In this document: positions 7,508 to 15,174 of the stretch, piece by piece
Layout of the letters: every line of letters starts with the position of its first letter
Position numbering within the stretch: the first letter of the stretch is position 1
Assembly (NCBI RefSeq): GCF_902833085.1
Contig: NZ_CADFEB010000002.1
Location: forward strand, 124,001 to 188,000
Reading direction: 5' to 3'
Origin: Burkholderia ubonensis
GTDB lineage: Bacteria > Pseudomonadota > Gammaproteobacteria > Burkholderiales > Burkholderiaceae
Length of the DNA: 64,000 nucleotides
The notes under the pieces: generated by a model
Seen by the model: only the letters and a program-made list of their open reading frames with translations
What the model was told of the DNA's origin: nothing
The model's database searches: none
Program-made: the position numbers and the translations under genes

Positions 7508-8719
7508 CTACGGCCGGGCGACGAGCGCCTGCACGAGCGACGGCGCGAGCGGCGAACCGAGGCCGGTCACGTAGTCGTAGCCGCCTGCGGCGGTGCAGAT
7601 CGCGCCGCAGCTGCCGTTGGTGCCGGTCGTCACGTCGTGATAGTTGCTGCCGTAAGCGGCTTTCCCGGCCGCATACAGCGCGTCGTACGTGCCGCTCAGC
7701 CGTGCCTTGCCGGCCGCCGCGCGCAGCGAATTCGCAATCGCGACGAGCGCCGACCATTGCGGCGCGCCCGCGCTCGTGCCGCCGACCTGGAACCAGCCCG
7801 CTTGCCGCTGATAGGTGACCGAGTCGTAGACCGCGAACCCGCTGGACGGATTCGCGTCGTAGCTGACGTCCGGCACCCCCCGCTTGCCTGCGACCGGAAT
7901 CGGCCACGCGGCCTGTCCGGCGGGCTCGGCTTCGCCGCTGCTCACGCCGCCGCCGCTGCCGCTCCAGGCCGCCTCGCCGACGTAGTTGCCGTACGGATCG
8001 GTGGACAGCGTCGTGCCGCCGACCGCGACCACGTACGGCGACGCCGCCGGGTATTCGGTGCCGGTGCCGCTGTCGCCGGACGATGCGACGAAGGTGACGC
8101 CCGGCGCGCCGAAGTGGCCGTCGAAACCGGATTCGCCGCTGAACTCGTTGCCGCCGAAGCTCATCGACACGACCGACGCGCCGCGCTGCACCGCGACGTC
8201 GACCGCGGCCATCAGGTCGTTGAAGCTGGCCGACGCGGCTTCGACGAGCACGATCTTCGCCTTCGGCGCGATCGCGTGCACCCATTCGACGTCGAGCGCC
8301 ATTTCGAGCGACCAGCCGGCGTCGCCGCGGGGCTTGCTGCCGCTCGCGTACACCTTCGTGAAGCAGCCGTTGGCCGTGGTGCAGGGCGGCAGCGAGAACG
8401 CGTTGCTGAACACGCCGAGATCGGATTCGATCCGCGGGTCGTCGTACGCGTCGACGATCGCGACGACCATGCCGTCGCCCTGGTTGGCGATCGCGTCGAA
8501 GCCGTACGCGTGGCGCGCGAGCGCGGGCGTAAGCCCGGCGACCGTGGCCGTGCTCGCGCGCGGCTTCGTGTGGAACGGCGGACGCGCAAACCCCTTCGGC
8601 GCGCGGTTGCCTTCGACGTAGGAGGGCGGGCCGCCGCTATCGGCGAACGCGACGCTCGACGCGAGCAGCGACGCGCACAGCGCCGGAATCAACATGGACG
8701 ACAGGCGGATATTGTTCAT
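7508..8719 (-). CDS. Secreted S53 (sedolisin) serine-carboxyl peptidase
   Basis: A 403-residue protein with a signal peptide (hydrophobic core then SSVAFADS). It carries the sedolisin catalytic set: Glu and Asp in SLEMALDVEW (E-x3-D), the oxyanion Asp in VASSGDSG and the nucleophile Ser in GGTSAGAPQWSAL. The calcium-site region HDVTTGTNG...GYDYVTGLGSP is also present. It is short for the family: there is no pro-kumamolisin domain of about 180 residues, only some 50 residues between the signal peptide and the peptidase domain. The MNNIRL start was preferred over METRK five codons upstream because GGAG precedes it at good distance. It probably acts extracellularly or in the periplasm on proteins at acid pH. 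Confidence 0.9.
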   Translation of the reverse strand: MNNIRLSSMLIPALCASLLASSVAFADSGGPPSYVEGNRAPKGFARPPFHTKPRASTATVAGLTPALARHAYGFDAIANQGDGMVVAIVDAYDDPRIESDLGVFSNAFSLPPCTTANGCFTKVYASGSKPRGDAGWSLEMALDVEWVHAIAPKAKIVLVEAASASFNDLMAAVDVAVQRGASVVSMSFGGNEFSGESGFDGHFGAPGVTFVASSGDSGTGTEYPAASPYVVAVGGTTLSTDPYGNYVGEAAWSGSGGGVSSGEAEPAGQAAWPIPVAGKRGVPDVSYDANPSSGFAVYDSVTYQRQAGWFQVGGTSAGAPQWSALVAIANSLRAAAGKARLSGTYDALYAAGKAAYGSNYHDVTTGTNGSCGAICTAAGGYDYVTGLGSPLAPSLVQALVARP

Positions 8720-9112
8720 TTTTCGAGTCTCCATGCCGAATGGAGTGAATGGGCCGAATGAAGTCTAATAAATCGGTGGATTCAATTGCATGAAATATCG
8801 GCGAAATTCGGGAATGTCCGATAAGGGAAAATACGTGGAGGGCCGGCGAGAGGGGCTGAAGAGAGAATTGTTCAATCGGGTACGCGGCTTTTGATGATCG
8901 GTCGTTAATCGATTTTTTGAATGAATTTGTAATATCCAGCGTAATGCGCGGGAAAAGATGAATATCCGTCCGCACGCACCCGCGGCCTCATTCGGCAAGC
9001 GCCGATCCGGCCCGTCCGCATTGCAGGCGCGCCGCAAATCCGCATACAGTTCAGCGTGTGCTGCATTCGTCGCGCATCGTGCGCGGCGCCGCATCGTCAG
9101 CGAGGCATTTCC
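8720..9112. other. Divergent intergenic region between S53 peptidase and crcB
   Basis: About 390 bp, AT-richer near 8760-8960, holding the peptidase promoter on the minus strand and the crcB leader on the plus. Small frames here lack family similarity. A fluoride riboswitch was looked for upstream of crcB, but its conserved crcB-motif segments were not seen. Confidence 0.5.
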
Positions 9113-9499
9113 TTGTTCTATTCGATCGTCGCGATCTTCGCCGGGGCCGGGTTCGGCGCGCTGCTGCGCTGGTTCCTGAGCCTCGCGCTCAACGAATTCT
9201 TCCCCGAGGTGCCGCTCGGCACGCTCGCCGCGAACCTGATCGGCGGCTACGTGATCGGCGTCGCCGCCGTCGTGTTCACGATGCGCGCGGGATTGCCGCC
9301 CGAGTGGCGGCTGTTCGTGATCACCGGCTTCCTCGGCGGGCTGACGACGTTCTCGACGTATTCGGTCGAGGTGATGACGCACGCGCTGCAGGGCGAGTTC
9401 GGATGGGCGTTTGCGGTGGCTGCCCTACACTTGATGGGATCGTTCACGTTGACGGCCCTCGGCATGTGGACCGCCCGTGCGTGGCTGGCCGCCGCGTAG
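9113..9499 (+). CDS. crcB: CrcB fluoride ion channel
   Basis: A 128-residue membrane protein with four hydrophobic helices. Family motifs are [26 protein letters not shown], the [15 protein letters not shown] pore segment and a final helix. Fluc channels form antiparallel dimers that let fluoride leave the cytosol. The start is a TTG preceded by GAGG at 9102-9105 (seven-base spacing); an upstream ATG at 9056 would add a non-hydrophobic Arg/Cys-rich extension that family members lack. A DUF190 gene follows on the same strand, the usual partner. A strong hairpin begins at the stop codon. Confidence 0.93.
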   Translation: MFYSIVAIFAGAGFGALLRWFLSLALNEFFPEVPLGTLAANLIGGYVIGVAAVVFTMRAGLPPEWRLFVITGFLGGLTTFSTYSVEVMTHALQGEFGWAFAVAALHLMGSFTLTALGMWTARAWLAAA

Positions 9500-9533
9500 G
9501 GCCTGTTCCCGTTATTAGCGGGAACAGGCCCTA
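9497..9533. repeat. Perfect inverted repeat at the crcB stop codon
   Basis: The arm TAGGGCCTGTTCCCG (9497-9511) and its exact complement CGGGAACAGGCCCTA (9519-9533) surround a 7-base loop. The 15-bp stem includes the crcB stop codon. No T-run follows, so it is not a classic intrinsic terminator; it may be an mRNA 3'-end stabiliser, an attenuating hairpin or a dispersed palindrome. Confidence 0.8.
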
Positions 9534-9554
9534 CGGCCGGCATCGGAGGAGCCG

Positions 9555-9911
9555 ATGGACAAGATTTTCTTGCGCTTCTACGTTCACGAGCAGCACCGCC
9601 TGCACTGGAAACCGCTGTGGGAATGGCTGCTCGAGGAAGGGCGGCGGATGGGCGTCGCGGGCGGGTCGGCGTTTCGCGCGATGGCGGGTTTCGGCGAGCA
9701 CCGGGTGCTGCACGAGGACCGCTTCTTCGAACTGCAGGGGTCGCTGACGATCGAGGTCGAGTTCATCGTCACCGACGACGAGGCGCGGCGCCTGCTCGAG
9801 CGGCTCGGCCAGGAGAAAGTGCGGGTGTGCTACGCGATGATTCCGGCGCGCTTCGGCGTGATCGACACGCTCGGCGCGCCGGCGGCGCAGGGGCGGGAAG
9901 GCGCGTCTTAG
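9555..9911 (+). CDS. DUF190 protein, CrcB partner
   Basis: A 118-residue cytosolic protein of the DUF190 family, a PII-like ferredoxin fold. It shows KIFLRFYVHEQHRLHWKPLWEWLLEEGRRMGVAGGSAFRAMAGFG as the conserved opening and SLTIEVEFIVTDDEARRLLERL later. DUF190 genes very commonly follow crcB and are presumed to modulate fluoride export or bind a nucleotide, but no activity is established. GGAG at 9546-9549 precedes the ATG. The last bases overlap the convergent yggT stop by four. Confidence 0.85.
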   Translation: MDKIFLRFYVHEQHRLHWKPLWEWLLEEGRRMGVAGGSAFRAMAGFGEHRVLHEDRFFELQGSLTIEVEFIVTDDEARRLLERLGQEKVRVCYAMIPARFGVIDTLGAPAAQGREGAS

Positions 9912-10471
9912 ATGCTGAACAGCATGAGCGCCGCGGCGGCGCGCGACACGATCATCAGCAGCACCTGCACGATCACGAACAGCAGGATCGGCGACAGGTC
10001 GAGGCCGCCGAGATTCGGGATCACGCGGCGCAGCGGATTGAGGAACGGCGCGGTCAGCTGGTAGAGGATCGGCATCGCCGGCGAGCGCGGGTTCAGCCAC
10101 GACACCAGTGCCATCAGGATCGTCATCCAGATCACGAGATAAAGCACCCACTCCACGACGTGGAGCAGGGCGGCGACGACGATCGTCGGAATCAGCCCGA
10201 GCGGGTCGGCGCCCGCGATCACGACCAACAGCACGACGTAGACGAGCGCCGTCAGCACCGCGGCGACGACGCTCGCCCAGTCGATCCCGCGCACGCCGGC
10301 GATCACGCGGCGCAGCGGCAGCACCAGCCAGTTGGTCGCCTGCAGCACGGCCTGCGTGACGGGGTTGTACGGCGGCACGCGCACGGCTTGCATCCAGACG
10401 CGCAGGATCAGCGCGGCGCCGAACAGCGTGAAGAGGGTATTGAGCAGAAAACGGGCGATCTCGCCGAACAT
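9908..10471 (-). CDS. YggT-family membrane protein
   Basis: A 187-residue protein with two repeats of the YggT module. Each repeat has a hydrophobic helix, a VWM-type turn and a proline-rich PFLNPLRRVIP or LVLPLRRVIAG segment. Helices lie near 8-28, 66-110 and 150-180. YggT proteins are inner-membrane proteins linked to osmotic tolerance and cell-envelope assembly, often near proC or cell-division genes; no precise function is known. The start was set at MFGEIARF because AAGGAAG precedes it by about seven bases and the longer frame upstream is charged and unlike the family. Confidence 0.85.
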   Translation of the reverse strand: MFGEIARFLLNTLFTLFGAALILRVWMQAVRVPPYNPVTQAVLQATNWLVLPLRRVIAGVRGIDWASVVAAVLTALVYVVLLVVIAGADPLGLIPTIVVAALLHVVEWVLYLVIWMTILMALVSWLNPRSPAMPILYQLTAPFLNPLRRVIPNLGGLDLSPILLFVIVQVLLMIVSRAAAALMLFSI

Positions 10472-10547
10472 CGTTGGCTTCCTTTTTATACAGTCGGGTA
10501 GCGTGCGGCCGCCAACGCCGGATGGCGGCGCATCGGCCGACACCTTA

Positions 10548-11477
10548 TCACGCCTCGTCGTGCGAGGGGGAGGGGCGCGCCGCCGCACGCGCGAGCGACG
10601 CTTCCACGGCATCCGCGAGCGCCGGCAGGGCCGCGGGCGGGGCCGCGCGCTTCGCGGCGAGCGCGACGGCGCGGCGGGTCAGCAGCGCGTAGAGCGTCGC
10701 GTGATCGCCGCCGCGCGCCTCCAGCAGCGCGAGCTGGCGTTCGACGATGCCGGTGTCGCCGCGCGACACGGGGCCCGAGAGCGCATTCGAGAGACCCTTG
10801 TCGCGCGCGGTCTCGATCGTGCCGGCCAGCATCGGCAGCAGCGCGCGCAGCGCGGCGTCCTCGTCGAAGCCGAGCGAGCGCCACAGCTCGACCGCTTCGG
10901 CGAGCCCGCACAGCGCGAAGCTCGCCGCATAATGCGCGGCCGCGTGGTAAAGCATCCGGCCGCCCGCCGGAATCGACAGCGGATGGCAGCCGAGCGCGGC
11001 CGCGAGGCGCACGAGCATCGCATGCAGCGCGCCGTCGGCCTCGATCGTCACCGAGCAGCCGTCGATGCGGGTCAGGTCGGCGTCGCCGCCGCCGAACAGG
11101 TACAGCGGATGGAAGCCGCCCGTCGCCGCGCCTTGCCGTCTTGCCGGATCGAGCAGGCCGACGTCCGACGCGCCGCTGCAATGCACGAGCGCCTGCCGCG
11201 CGGCACGCGACGCATCGAAGCGCAGGCCCGCGGCGCTCGCCGCGAGATGGTCGTCGGGGACGGTCAGGAAGATCAGGTCGGCCGCGTCGACGACCTCCTG
11301 CGGCGTCGCGACCGCGCGGCAGCCGGCGAGGCGCTCGGCGAGCGCGGCGGCGGACGCCGGCGTACGGCTCGCCACCGCGACGACGGGAAAGCCGGCCTGT
11401 GCGAAACGCTGCGCGACGCAGCGCGCGAGGCGGCCGGCGCCGATGAAGCCGAGACGGGGCGTGACGGGGAGGGACAT
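10548..11477 (-). CDS. DUF2520 / Rossmann-like NAD(P)-binding protein
   Basis: A 309-residue protein. Residues 8-100 form a Rossmann domain with the dinucleotide-binding LGFIGAGRLARCVAQRF motif, VAVASR and LIFLTVPDDHL. The second half is the DUF2520 helical domain (GGFHPLYLFGG, YHAAAHYASF-like and LSGPVSRGD motifs). The architecture resembles 6-phosphogluconate or pyrroline-5-carboxylate reductases, so it is probably an oxidoreductase or a regulatory dinucleotide sensor; its substrate is unknown. ATG at MSLPVTPRL is the family-like start. It reads in the same direction as yggT, 76 bp upstream of it, so the two may be co-transcribed. Confidence 0.85.
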   Translation of the reverse strand: MSLPVTPRLGFIGAGRLARCVAQRFAQAGFPVVAVASRTPASAAALAERLAGCRAVATPQEVVDAADLIFLTVPDDHLAASAAGLRFDASRAARQALVHCSGASDVGLLDPARRQGAATGGFHPLYLFGGGDADLTRIDGCSVTIEADGALHAMLVRLAAALGCHPLSIPAGGRMLYHAAAHYAASFALCGLAEAVELWRSLGFDEDAALRALLPMLAGTIETARDKGLSNALSGPVSRGDTGIVERQLALLEARGGDHATLYALLTRRAVALAAKRAAPPAALPALADAVEASLARAAARPSPSHDEA

Positions 11478-11906
11478 GGCGGTCGACGAGGCGAAAAACG
11501 GGAAGCCGCCAGTATCGCAGGAATGGCGACGCGCTCGCGGCAGCTGCGTTTCAACGCCCGGCCGCGATCCGGCCCCGCGCGACGGCCTCCCGAACTGTCG
11601 GATTCTTGTCTCAAATTTGTAATCGTTGATTACGACGCTTCGCGCGCGGCGCGCACGGCGATCGGTAAGACTGACCTGACGAAACCGCTTGCGCTGTCCG
11701 GTCCGATGAATTGCCGCGTTCCGCAGCGACCTCGGGCGGACCGTCGTGCCGCGCGACGCGGGGGGCGCGCGGGGGCGCGATTGCAATTTGCAACAAATGC
11801 CCGACACGGGGATTCCGGGTTTTCGCTACATTGCTTGCATGCGACGTGCATGCCCGCCGTTGCCGACAGGAGCGCCTGAAATGATCGCTCCAGCAGGAGA
11901 ATCGAA
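11478..11906. other. Divergent intergenic region with a small dyad
   Basis: About 430 bp between the DUF2520 gene and the Tyr/Pro-rich protein. GTAATC-GTT-GATTAC at 11619-11633 is a perfect 6-bp dyad of operator type. No gene was recognised; the region should hold both divergent promoters. Confidence 0.4.
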
Positions 11907-12206
11907 GTGAAAAAGCTCGTTCCGTTCATCGCCGCCGCTGCGCTGGGCCTGGGTGCCGCAAGCGCCGCGCAGGCTCACGTGTCGATCGGGGTCGGCATCG
12001 GGATTCCGGTCGCGCCCGCGTATCCGGTCTATGCGGCGCCGCCGCCAGTCTATTACGCGCCGCCGCCTCCGCCTGTCTATTACGCACCGCCGCCGGTCTA
12101 CTATCCGCCGCCCGCCGTGGTCGTCGGCGGCTACGGCGGCGGCTACTATGGCCGCCCGTACTGGCGTCATCACGGCTACTACGGCCACGGCTACTGGCGT
12201 CGCTGA
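11907..12206 (+). CDS. Small secreted Tyr/Pro/Gly-rich protein
   Basis: A 99-residue protein with a clear signal peptide (KK, hydrophobic core, AAQAHV). The mature part is low-complexity: repeated PPPVYYAPP units in residues 45-68, then a Gly/Tyr/His/Arg-rich tail ending YGHGYWRR. The start codon is GTG, preceded by AGGAGA seven bases upstream. Similar short proteins are frequent in Burkholderia and are sometimes loosely named virulence factors; no function is established. The PPPVYY repeats suggest an extracellular or periplasmic adhesive or structural role. A strong terminator follows 35 bp downstream. Confidence 0.8.
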   Translation: MKKLVPFIAAAALGLGAASAAQAHVSIGVGIGIPVAPAYPVYAAPPPVYYAPPPPPVYYAPPPVYYPPPAVVVGGYGGGYYGRPYWRHHGYYGHGYWRR

Positions 12207-12240
12207 TTGATTCCCGCGCGGCTTGACCGCGCGTGGCGAA

Positions 12241-12279
12241 CGGCGCAGCGTCTCGTGACAGGACGCTGCGCCGTTTTTT
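12241..12279. terminator. Intrinsic terminator
   Basis: The stem CGGCGCAGCGTC (12241-12252) pairs with GACGCTGCGCCG (12262-12273), followed by six T. It ends the Tyr/Pro-rich gene on the plus strand and may also help the convergent LysE gene. Confidence 0.9.
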
Positions 12280-12298
12280 GCTGGCGCGGCGCGCCCGC

Positions 12299-12973
12299 TC
12301 AAGCCGCGTGGGCGATCAGGTCGCGATAGCCGCCGACGATCACGCTGTACGAGAAATACGCGAACAGCAGCGCCGACGCGACATGGCAGGCGCGCATCAG
12401 CCCCGCACCGGCGCGCTTGCGGCCCTGGCTCGCGAGCGTGCACATGAAGAGGGTCCACGCGAGCCCGCCGAGGAAGAAGCCGGACAGGAACACCGACGCG
12501 GTCGCCGGCGTGGTCGCGCCGGCCTTCGCGATCAGCGCGCCGCCGACCGCCGCGAACCACAGGATCGCGCTCGGCGACGACATCGCGAGCAGCATCCCGC
12601 GCATGAAGCTGCGCCGCGCGCTCGCACGGGGCTGGGCGGCGTCGTCCGCGCCGTCGTCGTCAGGCGCCTTGGCCGGCGCCAGCGCTTCGCGCGCCATCTT
12701 CCACGTCAGGAACAGCAGCACCGCGCCGCCACCGATCCACACCACCCAGCGCACCGCTTCGAACTGCAGCAGCACGGCCATCCCCGCGAGCGCGAGCGCC
12801 GCGTAGACGAGATCGCCGACGCACGAGCCGACGCCCAGCCAGAAACCCGGCCGGAAGCCGTGCGACAGCGTGAGCGACAGCATCGCGACGTTCACGAGGC
12901 CGATGTCGAGACACAGCGACAGCGACAGGAAGAATCCGTCGGACAGCATCGAGGCGGGTGGAAAGCTCATCAT
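12299..12973 (-). CDS. LysE-family amino-acid exporter
   Basis: A 224-residue RhtB/LysE-type protein with about six membrane helices. It has the LSLCLDIGLVNVAMLSLTLSHGFRPGFWLGVGSCVGDLVY opening typical of the family, a central charged loop (AKAPDDDGADDAAQPRAS) and GMLLAMSSPSAILWFAAVGG. These exporters expel amino acids and related metabolites using the proton gradient; the substrate cannot be told. The start could be either of two adjacent Met codons (12973 or 12970) or Met at 12949. It lies 52 bp downstream of ubiD on the same strand, so it may be read through from it. Confidence 0.88.
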   Translation of the reverse strand: MMSFPPASMLSDGFFLSLSLCLDIGLVNVAMLSLTLSHGFRPGFWLGVGSCVGDLVYAALALAGMAVLLQFEAVRWVVWIGGGAVLLFLTWKMAREALAPAKAPDDDGADDAAQPRASARRSFMRGMLLAMSSPSAILWFAAVGGALIAKAGATTPATASVFLSGFFLGGLAWTLFMCTLASQGRKRAGAGLMRACHVASALLFAYFSYSVIVGGYRDLIAHAA

Positions 12974-13025
12974 CGTGCTTCTTGTTGCGATTCTCGGGAT
13001 GGCGGGAGTCGGGCGGCGCGCGGCC

Positions 13026-14582
13026 TCACAGGCCGAGGTCGCGCCACAGCTGATCGACGCGGGTCTTCACGGCCGCATCCATCTCGATCGGGCGGCCCCA
13101 TTCGCGGATCGTCTCGCCGGGCCACTTGTTGGTTGCGTCGAGCCCCATCTTCGAGCCGAGGCCGGCGACGGGCGACGCGAAATCCAGGTAGTCGATCGGC
13201 GTGCTGTCGACCATCACGGTGTCGCGCACCGGATCGACGCGCGTCGTGATCGCCCAGATCACTTCCTTCCAGTCGCGCACGTTCACGTCCTCGTCGACCA
13301 CGACGATGAACTTCGTATACATGAACTGGCGCAGGAAGCTCCAGACGCCGAACATCACGCGCTTCGCATGGCCCGCGTAGCTCTTCTTCATCTGGACGAT
13401 GGCCATCCGGTAGCTGCAGCCCTCGGGCGGCAGGTAGAAGTCGGTGATCTCCGCGAACTGCTTCTGCAGCAGCGGCACGAACACCTCGTTGAGCGCGACG
13501 CCGAGCACCGCGGGCTCGTCGGGCGGCTTGCCGGTGTAGGTCGAGTGATAGAGCGCGTCGCGGCGCATCGTGATGCGCTCGACCGTGAACACCGGGAACC
13601 ACTCCTGCTCGTTGTAATAGCCGGTGTGGTCGCCGTACGGCCCTTCGAGCGCGTGCTCGTACGCGGCGGACGCGCCGTTCGCCGGGCGCGGCGGCGCGCC
13701 GGCGGGGGCGGGCCCGGGCGTGCCGTCCTGCGGATAGATGAAACCCTCCAGCACGATCTCCGCGCGCGCGGGCACCTGCAGCGTGTCGACGCCGGGCGTC
13801 AGGCACTTCGCGAGCTCGGTGCGGCTGCCGCGCAGCAGGCCCGCGAACTGGTACTCCGACAGCGAGTCGGGCACGGGCGTGACCGCGCCGAGCGTCGTGG
13901 CGGGGTCCGCACCGAGCACGACGGCGACCGGATACGGCTTGCCGGGGTTGCGCAGCGCGAATTCGCGGAAGTCGAGCGCGCCGCCCCGATGCGCGAGCCA
14001 GCGCATGATCAGCTTGTTGCGGCCGATCAGCTGCTGGCGGTAGATGCCGAGGTTCTGGCGCGGCTTGTTCGGCCCGCGCGTGACCGTCAGGCCCCACGTG
14101 ACGAGCGGGCCCGCGTCGCCCGGCCAGCAGGTCTGGATCGGCAGCCTGGCGAGGTCGACGTCGTTGCCTTCCCAGACGATCTCCTGGCACGGCGGCGACG
14201 ACACCGTCTTCGGAGCCATGTCCCACACGGCCTTCGCGAGCGACAGCAGCTTGCCGGCGTCCTTCAGGCTGCGCGGCGGGTCCGGCTCCTTCAGCGCGGA
14301 CAGCAGGCGCCCGAGGTCGCGCAGCGACGCGAGCGCGGCGTCGTCGCCCGCATCGACGCCCATGCCGAGCGCGACGCGCCGCGGCGTGCCGAACAGGTTG
14401 CCGAGCACCGGGAACGCGTAGCCGGGCGGCGCATCGAACAGCAGCGCGGGGCCGCCGGCGCGCAGCACGCGGTCGCACAGCTCGGTCATTTCGAGTACGG
14501 GCGACACCGGCTGCGTGATGCGCCGCAGTTCGCCGAGCGCCTCGAGGCGCTGGATGAAATCGCGTAAGTCTTTGTATTTCAT
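13026..14582 (-). CDS. ubiD: UbiD, 4-hydroxy-3-polyprenylbenzoate decarboxylase
   Basis: A 518-residue enzyme colinear with E. coli UbiD. Motifs include the [14 protein letters not shown] start, [61 protein letters not shown] with the catalytic acidic residues, and [21 protein letters not shown]. It decarboxylates the polyprenylated ring intermediate of ubiquinone synthesis using prenylated FMN, which needs a UbiX protein encoded elsewhere. It is about 20 residues longer than the E. coli protein through a Pro/Ala-rich insertion just before [12 protein letters not shown] was chosen over a TTG two codons upstream by alignment. Confidence 0.95.
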   Translation of the reverse strand: MKYKDLRDFIQRLEALGELRRITQPVSPVLEMTELCDRVLRAGGPALLFDAPPGYAFPVLGNLFGTPRRVALGMGVDAGDDAALASLRDLGRLLSALKEPDPPRSLKDAGKLLSLAKAVWDMAPKTVSSPPCQEIVWEGNDVDLARLPIQTCWPGDAGPLVTWGLTVTRGPNKPRQNLGIYRQQLIGRNKLIMRWLAHRGGALDFREFALRNPGKPYPVAVVLGADPATTLGAVTPVPDSLSEYQFAGLLRGSRTELAKCLTPGVDTLQVPARAEIVLEGFIYPQDGTPGPAPAGAPPRPANGASAAYEHALEGPYGDHTGYYNEQEWFPVFTVERITMRRDALYHSTYTGKPPDEPAVLGVALNEVFVPLLQKQFAEITDFYLPPEGCSYRMAIVQMKKSYAGHAKRVMFGVWSFLRQFMYTKFIVVVDEDVNVRDWKEVIWAITTRVDPVRDTVMVDSTPIDYLDFASPVAGLGSKMGLDATNKWPGETIREWGRPIEMDAAVKTRVDQLWRDLGL

Positions 14583-14798
14583 GAACAAGGTCCGGGCCGC
14601 CCGCGTGGCGGGGCGGCGATGGGCGGGCGCAGCGGCCGGCTGCGGCCCCGAATCGACCGACGATTTTACCCGCCCGGCCGCGCGGCTGCCCGACCGAGAA
14701 AAAAGTCGACGGCGCGCAAACCCCCTACGGCAAGGGGCTCGCGCTTCTGAAGGGGGCTTCGTAATTACTTTTTGTTATGATTTTGATGTTTTATAGTG

Positions 14799-14826
14799 TT
14801 GACGATCTATAAAACCCTGTTAGAAT
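14799..14826 (+). promoter_or_regulatory. Sigma-70 promoter for a leader or small RNA
   Basis: TTGACG (14799-14804), a 16-base spacer and TAGAAT (14821-14826). It lies in an AT-rich patch and predicts transcription starting near 14833, with a terminator-like hairpin about 115-140 bases downstream. Confidence 0.65.
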
Positions 14827-14832
14827 CCGCTG

Positions 14833-14973
14833 ACATTGGTTGCAGGGTACAAGGCTTCAAGCCGCCAATCACCGATCTTTTGACGCAGCGCGTCACCGTC
14901 TGCCGAAACCTGCACGGCCTGTCCGACGGCTCTAGTCGTAGTCACAGCCAGCGCCTCCTGACGCTGGTTTTTT
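14833..14973 (+). ncRNA. Candidate small RNA or attenuated leader
   Basis: A promoter at 14799-14826 and an intrinsic terminator at 14948-14973 (CCAGCG, loop, CGCTGG, then six T) delimit a transcript of about 140 bases. Inside are further stems: GGCTT-C-AAGCC near 14851-14861 and TGACGC-AGC-GCGTCA near 14881-14895. The reading frame across it encodes nothing recognisable. It may be a stand-alone sRNA or a leader that attenuates the downstream lytic transglycosylase gene. The family was not recognised; the ends are predictions. Confidence 0.5.
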
Positions 14974-14996
14974 GCGTGAGTGCCACCGCGTTTGCC

Positions 14997-15063
14997 CGCC
15001 TTCATATGGATATGAAGGCGTCGGCCCTGTCTTGCCGTGGCCTCGAACGGTACTTATACCGTT
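14997..15063 (+). promoter_or_regulatory. Two palindromes and a possible second promoter upstream of the transglycosylase
   Basis: CGCCTTCATAT (14997-15007) and ATATGAAGGCG (15010-15020) form a perfect 11-bp dyad with a 2-base centre. AACGGTA (15046-15052) and TACCGTT (15057-15063) form a second dyad. TTGCCG (15032-15037), 17 bases, TATACC (15055-15060) could be a promoter overlapped by the second dyad. The tight centres suit protein-binding operators better than RNA hairpins. Confidence 0.4.
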
Positions 15064-15174
15064 TCTCCGATGCCTGCCGTCCAGACCAGACGTGCGGCGT
15101 CGTGATTCCGCGGCGCATTCTGTCTCGCCATCGAGCTGAGCGAGCCGCACGAATCATGTTCATGGGAGATCTGA

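Noticed and set aside
9000..9112. Possible fluoride riboswitch upstream of crcB
   Set aside because: The conserved pseudoknot segments of the crcB motif could not be found in the leader.
12010..12110. CRISPR-like or tandem DNA repeat in the PPPVYY region
   Set aside because: The repeat is a coding low-complexity segment within one short protein, not spaced direct repeats.
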